Source: Rodentolepis nana
Taxonomy: Eukaryota; Platyhelminthes; Cestoda; Cyclophyllidea; Hymenolepididae
Direction of reading: 5' to 3'
DNA: 13,416 nt
Assembly (NCBI GenBank): GCA_900617975.1
Contig: UZAE01001418.1
Location: 1 to 13,416 of the forward strand
The position numbers and the translations under genes were made by a program. Positions 8,511 to 13,416 of this stretch are shown here, piece by piece. How positions within the stretch are numbered: position 1 is the stretch's first letter; every line of letters starts with the position of its first letter. Under the pieces are notes generated by a model. The model saw nothing but the letters and a program-made list of their open reading frames with translations, did no database searches and was not told the origin of the DNA.

Positions 8511-9410
8511 CCACAACGTTCAACATCGCGGCATCAGTGCTAACCCTTATTTAAAGCTATTTTTTCTAAAAAAAGATCTTCACTCAAAGCACGATTTAAT
8601 AATCTTATTAATAACTCTCCCTCTTCTCAACGTCCATGTCAATCTCAGATTCGATTGGCCTCCTACATAGGATCAAAATGAGTGAATACCCCTGTAGTTG
8701 GAAAGAGGAGTGTTTCACTAAGATGCACCTTTCTGCATCAGGCAGACTACTGCTGCATCTACTACTCAAAATTCACAGACTATGCTCATTTTTTGGCGAT
8801 CGAAGTGGTGTTGGGAAGCGATTTTATTTCTTTCTTAACTTCACTGGTTTGGATGAAGTAAAATCCTAAGCATTCTTGAATCTTATTTTAGAAATGTATT
8901 TCATACTAACAAACTCTCTCTTTTTAATTACTTAACCGCTATATTGCCTTGCATAAATTTTTTATTTAAAAAGTTGAAAAGGTCGAGTTTTAAGGTATAC
9001 ACTTTGCCTATCTATTACCTGCCAAAGTTTTCTTTAATAAACTATTGGTTTTTTTGCATGAAACTTTCCAGTGGTTTGATGATGGATAAACAACGCTAGA
9101 CGACTTCGTATTAGGCATAGTACCTTTGTTTTTTTAGTTTAATCAACTCAAAAGGCATTTATCTTACTCAAATCGGCTGTTTCCAAGGCTTTTTCTTATT
9201 TTCACTTTCGTATTCTATGTCGCACTGGGGTGGTGCGTATTTTGTTTCAAAAATGGCCTTCGCTTTACCCATTAACAGCATGATTCCTTGTAAGCTTGAA
9301 TGCACTGTTTGATTGCAATCTCATTCCCTGTAAATGCACGTAAACAATCTAAATTTAGCACGATTGATAAATGATATATTGCGCAAAAAAGTGCGCTCTC
9401 TGTATTGTAC

Positions 9411-9468
9411 ATCAACGGGACAACTTTCATTAGGGAGCGCGCGGGCTATAAAACCCGCTACGGTTGAT
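9411..9468 (+). promoter_or_regulatory. GC-rich foldback containing a TATA box
   Basis: An outer arm pair ATCAAC (9411-9416) / GTTGAT (9463-9468) encloses an inner pair GCGGG (9441-9445) / CCCGC (9454-9458). The inner loop is CTATAAAA, so TATAAAA at 9447-9453 sits in a short GC island within AT-rich DNA. CCAGTC about 25 bp downstream could serve as an initiator. A second small hairpin (GCGCA/TGCGC, 9381-9396) lies just upstream. It might be a core promoter, for instance from a solo LTR or an internal transcript. No gene starts visibly behind it. Confidence 0.35.
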
Positions 9469-9682
9469 ACACCAGTCTATTATTAGGTGCCGCCAAGCTT
9501 GCAGTTCTAAGTGTGTGTGGCAAAGTTTAATTATTGTTGTTACCTACTGCATAGTGAACAAATTTAGTTCAGATTGTGGGTAAACCACTAAACGAGAGGC
9601 GTGGGGGTGGCAAGGTAATGTATCCAACATGGCTTGAAGCAGAAGATGGGGTTCTAAATAAGTAGGTAATGTAGTCAAAACA

Positions 9683-9994
9683 GTTATTTATTTATTTATA
9701 TCAAATAGCAGGCGTTTTGGTAGTTGACTTCAGGCTTCACAGAGTGAAGGGAACATCAAAGTGAAAAAAGTCGAGAGGGGGGGGGGAGAACAGAACAGTG
9801 TTTCAAAGATGTAAGAGACAGACACAAAGGTAGAAAAAAGGTGAGGTGAGTACAGTGGAAGTAGTCGAATATGACATACAGTGGGGTGATGTTAGTTTGA
9901 AGTGGGAAGTGAACTACCGGTTAATAGACTTTTTGCCGTATGAGTATACGTGGCCCAGGGTGCACCACGTGGAGGTAAGTCTGTCACACACCCC
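9683..9994 (-). mobile_element. SINE-like retroposon, copy 6 (near full length, perfect TSD)
   Basis: 312 bp bounded by the perfect 12-bp duplication GTAGTCAAAACA at 9671-9682 and 9995-10006. The tail is long on the + strand (GTTATTTATTTATTTATA). A deletion removed the second arm of the tail-side stem-loop and the TTAGCCC block, so GGTAG runs directly into TTGACTTCAGG. It carries a run of ten G at 9777-9786. The terminal inverted repeat and GGAGGTAAGTC are present. Confidence 0.92.
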
Positions 9995-10006
9995 GTAGTC
10001 AAAACA

Positions 10007-10724
10007 TTTTATTGCTCCTCTTGTTCCAAATGTATAAGTCCTGAGTCATCCACTTTCTCCAAAGCTCAATTTACGCTCCAATTTCGTAATGTAAAATTGT
10101 CATCATTGCGTGGGTGGGGTTAATTCTGTGTTTGATCATACCACCTCATCTAATCTATCATGTTTAAAATCCACGCGGATAGACTAGACCATTGGAGATT
10201 CTTTTAATGGAGCTGAATCAAATGTTGTATTTAGCAAGAGAAGGCTTAAGTGGCATCTTAACATTGATTTCTGGTTTCTTTTGGTTATTTCATTAGCTTG
10301 TTGGGGCTGTTTTTTAGCTCATTTTTATGTCGGGAAAAAAGCAATAATAGAAGTACGCGAAAATTGTTATTGCTGAGTGATTTTTTGAGTTTAATGAATC
10401 TTCAGGCAATTCTCTGCACCATACATATTTATCTGTTTTCAATTAATAAAATATATCTTCGCTTCTAATCACAAAATTGGTTTCTTCCAAACAGGAGAAT
10501 CGAACAAACCACTAACTTCTCAGACAGATCAATAATTGCATAGCTCTTACTTGATTATCGGCAACCACGAATTTGATTGGCTAGCTCAATTACTGAATGT
10601 GTTATTCCACAAAGTAGAATGTCTATGTTACTTATATGCTAAATTGGGCATATTTGAAGAAAGTACATATTGCTCTGTTGTGATAAACGCTATTCTAAGG
10701 CTAATTCTAGTGTTTCAACTTCAG
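10007..10724. other. intron end ahead of third exon
   Basis: AT-rich intron with no coding signal. It ends at CTAGTGTTTCAACTTCAG (10707-10724), an acceptor with a short pyrimidine stretch. The 109-codon open frame at 10536-10865 reads through it in a frame different from the exon and is not a gene. Confidence 0.55.
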
Positions 10725-11043
10725 CCAACGGGCTCTTCTGCTGTGGTTAAATTCTCTTGTGAGCAACGATCCCCTTCTCAAACGTTACTATTGCGAAGGA
10801 GCATTTATTCGCCAATGCCGATCCGCACTTCAAGGACTCTACGCGGACCTCACAACACACATTGAACAACTCCTCAACTATCCCTTCAACTTCGACTTGG
10901 CAGCCGAAGCTAAACAGCCCCTAGGTTACACTCCGTCTGGGTCATCTAATCGTGGCGTCAAACGTGACTACACCAATACCAATACACCCTCTAATAGCAC
11001 TGCCAATCGGAAAACTGCTCAAGAGCTCAAGGAGGTCCGAAGT
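10725..11043 (+). CDS. RUSC1/2-like RUN-domain protein, exon 3 of 3 in window
   Basis: The first base (C) completes AAC (Asn) with the AA at 8026-8027. After that come 106 codons up to GTAAGT at 11044, ending in phase 0. The first residues, QRALLLWLNSLVSNDPLLKR, then YYCEGAFIRQ, are the C-terminal helices of the RUN domain: a W followed by a Leu-rich helix, then the Y-x-x-x-AF turn. ALQGLYADLTTHIEQLLNYP and FNFDL resemble the closing segment of RUSC RUN domains (a poly-Leu helix then LPF-x-x-DL). From about GYTPSG onward the protein becomes a polar, Ser/Thr/Asn-rich linker. An open frame starting with the GTG at 10759 misses the front of the exon. A (CT)8 run begins seven bases into the following intron. 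In RUSC proteins an SH3 domain follows at the C-terminus; it was not found within the window. Confidence 0.85.
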
Positions 11044-11419
11044 GTAAGTCTAGGCTCTCTCTCTCTCTCTGCCCGCATTTGACCTTGAAAATGATGATTT
11101 CGCAGGATACTTTCCACCCTCCTCTTTTAGCCTTTTAAATTTCTGGAAGATGTGAGTTTTAGCACAGAGGACATCTTGGATGTTTGTATCTTTGAAATTT
11201 GTTCTGTATTCTCTACTTGAATGTTTCATGAGCATTTCCCGATGGTAATTCGTGCGTAGAAATCCGCCTGAATATATTGAATAAAATTCTCTTAGCGGAT
11301 GCGATAATTAGAGAATCTAGCCTTTAGTTTAAGCCTTTATGATATAAAGGCTAACATACAATTCGAGTTGTCTATTTTATCATCTTATCTTAACTTTTTC
11401 TCGCAAGTAAGAATCTATA
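11044..11419. other. intron start with (CT)8 and a hairpin
   Basis: It follows the GTAAGT donor and contains (CT)8 at 11055-11070 and the perfect hairpin at 11332-11352. No coding signal is seen. Small open frames on either strand here are low-complexity or unrecognised. Confidence 0.5.
11332..11352. repeat. perfect 9-bp hairpin, GAT loop
   Basis: AGCCTTTAT, loop GAT, ATAAAGGCT. It lies 67 bp outside the left end of the mariner element and is not part of it by the inverted repeats seen. Function is unknown. Confidence 0.8.
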
Positions 11420-11448
11420 CGGAGGTGAGTCAAAACGTTCTCAAATTC
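11420..11448 (+). repeat. mariner left terminal inverted repeat
   Basis: CGGAGGTGAGTCAAAACG, then TTCTCAAATTC. Its reverse complement agrees with 12565-12587 at about 20 of 24 aligned positions with one gap. The shared blocks are ATTTGAGAA and TTGACTCAC. Confidence 0.8.
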
Positions 11449-11474
11449 CATAATTTGTTTATTTACCAAGTGAT

Positions 11475-12434
11475 TAAACTCATTTTTCTACGTAGACTCA
11501 AGTGCTGTCTATACGCTTTTGTAATCAATAGTTCCACATATAAATTTCCTCATGTTAGAATGTCGGGGACTGTCTCTGGCATCATAAAATTGCATGCTTG
11601 CTTTCGCTTCACCCAAAGGCGTAGATGTTGTGCGATGAAGGTGTTCTTTCAGGCTCAGGAACAAAAAGTCTGAGGGAGCTAAGTTTCGTCTATAAGGAAG
11701 AGGCAGAATTTCCACAACAGAGCCCTGACGGCTCTTGAGTAATGTGCACAGGTGTTGTCATAATGGAACAAAATCTGACTGTGCAGTTTCCCCGCGCCTT
11801 TTCGGCGAGAGGTGACTTTTTTCTGTGCTTCTAGAAAGCCTATCAATAATGCCAATGTCTTCCTTAACAGCTCTGAACCCGACGGACGCAAATGTTTCCT
11901 TTGGATGTCGCACTTTTGGTGGCATTTTGTTTTCTGGATCAAATTGGCAGATCCGAGTTTCATCTACAGTAGCACAGCGCTTAAGCAAATTATTCTAATT
12001 TGCTTCCATCTTTGCCTAAGTTGGTAAAGAAAGTTCAGCTCTTTGGATCAGTTGTTGTTCTTGCAAAGCTTTTGGAACCCACCGTGCCCACCGAACGTTT
12101 GGTCCAGCCAAGATTTTCAGTGGGAATTGAAAATGCTGATCCGTGGGTGATTCCCACTTCGTCGATCTTGTTTCTGCACTAGGTTCTGTGTAGGAGTGAT
12201 GTTTTCTTGATTTCTTGCTGTGGTAGGTCGACCTCCTCGCGTGTCTTCTTCAAGTTGCACTCCTCTCTCTCTTTAAAGCATTTAATCTAATCATAAATGA
12301 CTGCACAGAGTTCGCATAAACCTGTTGTTAAGCTTCATTGGTGTGAACATGTTTCCAGTTTAGTATAATTATAAATGTTATGTTAGTTCTGATCTGAAAA
12401 TTTGTCATTTGAAGGGTTGAAAGTTGCTAGCCAT
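11475..12434 (-). pseudogene. mariner transposase relic (frameshifts, stops, internal loss)
   Basis: Reads from about 12434 (a possible ATG) leftwards, across all three frames. In order one sees QQVYANS-type sequence (about 12330), GGRPTTARNQENI (about 12250-12200), HGSAFSI (about 12140), an ARWVPKALQ block (about 12080), DETRICQFDPENK (about 11962-11925), KRRGE/KRKGAGK, YDNTCAHYS (about 11759), EILPLPY then NLAPSDFLFLSLKEHL (11713-11650), and a terminal YVEK (about 11480). These are the landmarks of mariner transposases, the DDE-fold cut-and-paste enzymes. The three catalytic Asp equivalents are all still legible (11962-11964, 11757-11759, 11668-11670). The first two are only about 68 codons apart, against roughly 90 in intact mariners, so a central block is lost. 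The last two are about 30 codons apart instead of 35. It cannot make an active protein. Subfamily not assigned. Confidence 0.85.
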
Positions 12435-12564
12435 TTTGAGATGCAACCTTTCTTAATCCTGTCCTTATGTGGCCTGATCGGACAGTTGTATGTTATTAAG
12501 GCAGTTCTAATGACGTGTTTTAACTTGTTAAAATTGGTAATTCTTTGTTCTGCTTAAAGTTATG

Positions 12565-12587
12565 GCATTTGAGAAATCTTGACTCAC
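12565..12587 (-). repeat. mariner right terminal inverted repeat
   Basis: GCATTTGAGAAATCTTGACTCAC on the + strand is the inverted partner of 11420-11448. The outer five or six bases expected from the left copy (CTCCG then TA) are replaced by alternating CA. Confidence 0.75.
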
Positions 12588-12622
12588 ACACACACACACA
12601 CACACACAGACACACACACACA
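12585..12622. repeat. (CA)n microsatellite
   Basis: 38 bp of alternating CA with one CAGACA interruption at 12609. It starts within the mariner right end. Confidence 0.95.
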
Positions 12623-13279
12623 ATTTCTTGCTTCAATTTCAATCCTTAGTTGGAACTCTGAAATCCCCTTTCTATAATCAAGTCGTGTGTTCTATCTTGC
12701 AAATTGAACTCACATCCTCTTTTCTATGTCTATTCTTTGCACACTCAGCAGCAATCATCGTTTAGACCGCTCAAATCTTTTTTCTTCTGTGCCTTTAAGC
12801 ATACGCTCTACGACCTTAACTGACCATAAGGTCAGAAAAGTGCGTTTTCATAATCTGGATGTAATCCGTGGTTTTAACTATCCCTAATTTACATAAATAG
12901 TTATTTGTCAGAATACACTTATGGCCTTCTGTATTTATTGTTAATCCCTCTCTTTCCCATATTGTCGACTGTTTATATCCCGCTGTCGAATCTATTGCGG
13001 GTAGGCAATCTATTTCGCCTCGATTAACTGTTAATGGTCGACACTGATAGCATTGGACACCAATACTGGAACCTGATTGGTTCGTCTCTCCTGGCCATTC
13101 AGTTATTTAGGAAAGTTTCCAGGTAATGAGATCTTGATTTGTTTAGCTAAACTAGTAGTTGAACTGAGAGTTGGACTATTCATCTCTTATTTCTTGCTCC
13201 CAGTCCTCAAATAATTTTGGTTAAAATTAATTTCATTCAGCTGACTGAATTATATTAAGCCACAACATTAAACATTTAT
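12623..13279. other. non-coding stretch, no gene recognised
   Basis: AT-rich sequence after the microsatellite. It contains a 7-bp inverted repeat, GACCTTA (12812-12818) / TAAGGTC (12827-12833), with an 8-base loop. A CACACTCAGCAG acceptor-like site near 12750 opens about 24 codons without a donor, so no further exon is called. Confidence 0.5.
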
Positions 13280-13362
13280 TTATTTTCAAATGGCAGGCTT
13301 TATGATATTTATCATTAGCCCTTAATCTTTGACTTCAGCTTCCCCCATGAGGGGGGGGGGGT
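13280..13362 (-). mobile_element. SINE-like retroposon, copy 7 (5'-truncated)
   Basis: Only the tail side is present: on the + strand TTATTTTCAAATGGCAGGC, the perfect stem ATGATA/TATCAT with loop TT, ATTAGCCC, then GACTTCAGCTTC. It then breaks into CCCCC-ATGA and a run of eleven G. The flanks ACATTTAT (13272-13279) and ACATTTAT (13363-13370) may be an 8-bp target duplication. The C/G runs are not family sequence and may have arisen at the 5' junction on insertion. Confidence 0.8.
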
Positions 13363-13416
13363 ACATTTATAGCAGTTCATTAGCAGTCTTCTTGCTTCCC
13401 AGTATCTTTGGCTTTC

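Larger units (their letters stand above)
8363..9670. other. intron sequence, no gene recognised
   Basis: Between exons 2 and 3. A 77-codon open frame at 8636-8869 has no recognisable motif and looks like chance. The stretch contains one perfect hairpin and one GC-rich foldback with a TATA box, both listed separately. Confidence 0.5.
11420..12587 (-). mobile_element. decayed mariner-type DNA transposon
   Basis: The element is about 1.17 kb, slightly short for mariners (about 1.3 kb). The left end is CGGAGGTGAGTCAAAACG, just inside a TA at 11418-11419, the dinucleotide these elements target. The right end carries the inverted counterpart, ATTTGAGAAATCTTGACTCAC. Between them, the - strand encodes a broken mariner transposase in the right order. 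The last few bases of the right end are not recognisable because a CA microsatellite takes over. It lies downstream of exon 3, antisense to the gene. Confidence 0.85.

Noticed and set aside
8636..8869. 77-codon open frame on the + strand in intron 2
   Set aside because: Composition and lack of motifs fit chance; the flanking exons join without it.
9680..9994. Box-B-like GTTTCAAAG / GTGGTTCAAAG segments on the + strand of the retroposon copies
   Set aside because: They are on the strand opposite to the element's transcript as fixed by the tail, and vary between copies.
11368..12182. Several overlapping + strand open frames of 60-101 codons
   Set aside because: They are antisense readings of the mariner relic and its flank.
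12738..12820. Possible further exon after a CACACTCAG acceptor in phase 0
   Set aside because: It reaches a stop after about 24 codons with no donor and no RUSC-like or SH3-like residues.
13110..13130. A second fused acceptor/donor, TTTCCAGGTAATG
   Set aside because: The upstream pyrimidine content is poor and the donor part deviates from consensus; weaker than the site at 2042.

Overview
The window is metazoan nuclear DNA, probably from an invertebrate. Most of it is AT-rich non-coding sequence, three short exons are separated by kilobase introns with GT/AG borders, and it carries a mariner relic and a dispersed short retroposon. A flatworm or another lophotrochozoan would fit, but nothing in the sequence fixes the phylum. 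There are no bacterial-style genes, RNA genes or CRISPR arrays.

One protein-coding gene is supported, on the + strand. Three exons (3145-3462, 7907-8027, 10725-11043) join with matching phases (1-1, then 2-2) and give 253 continuous codons. These read as a RUN domain closest to the RUSC1/RUSC2 (NESCA/iporin) type. The gene runs off both ends: the first exon opens in phase 1 and the last closes at a GTAAGT donor in phase 0, so the 5' part and the C-terminus lie outside or were not found.

The introns and flanks hold eight copies of one retroposon family, about 320 bp at full length and about 13% of the window. In the element's own sense it starts GGGGTGTGCG and ends in a small stem-loop followed by an AAATAAATAA-type tail. 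Seven copies lie antisense to the gene. One 67-bp 5'-truncated copy lies in sense. Three copies have perfect 11-13 bp target-site duplications and two more have slightly diverged ones, which marks them as LINE-mobilised SINE-like insertions. The family shows conserved inverted repeats at both ends, and it places a consensus 5' splice site on the gene's sense strand.

Downstream of the third exon lies a decayed mariner (IS630/Tc1 superfamily) on the - strand (11420-12587). It has recognisable terminal inverted repeats and a frameshifted transposase, and its outer right end merges into a (CA)n microsatellite.

Other points are a zero-length-exon (recursive splice) candidate at 2042/2043, a GC-rich foldback containing a TATA box near 9447, two perfect hairpins (8491-8510 and 11332-11352), and simple-repeat tracts. 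The remaining long stretches show no supportable gene.
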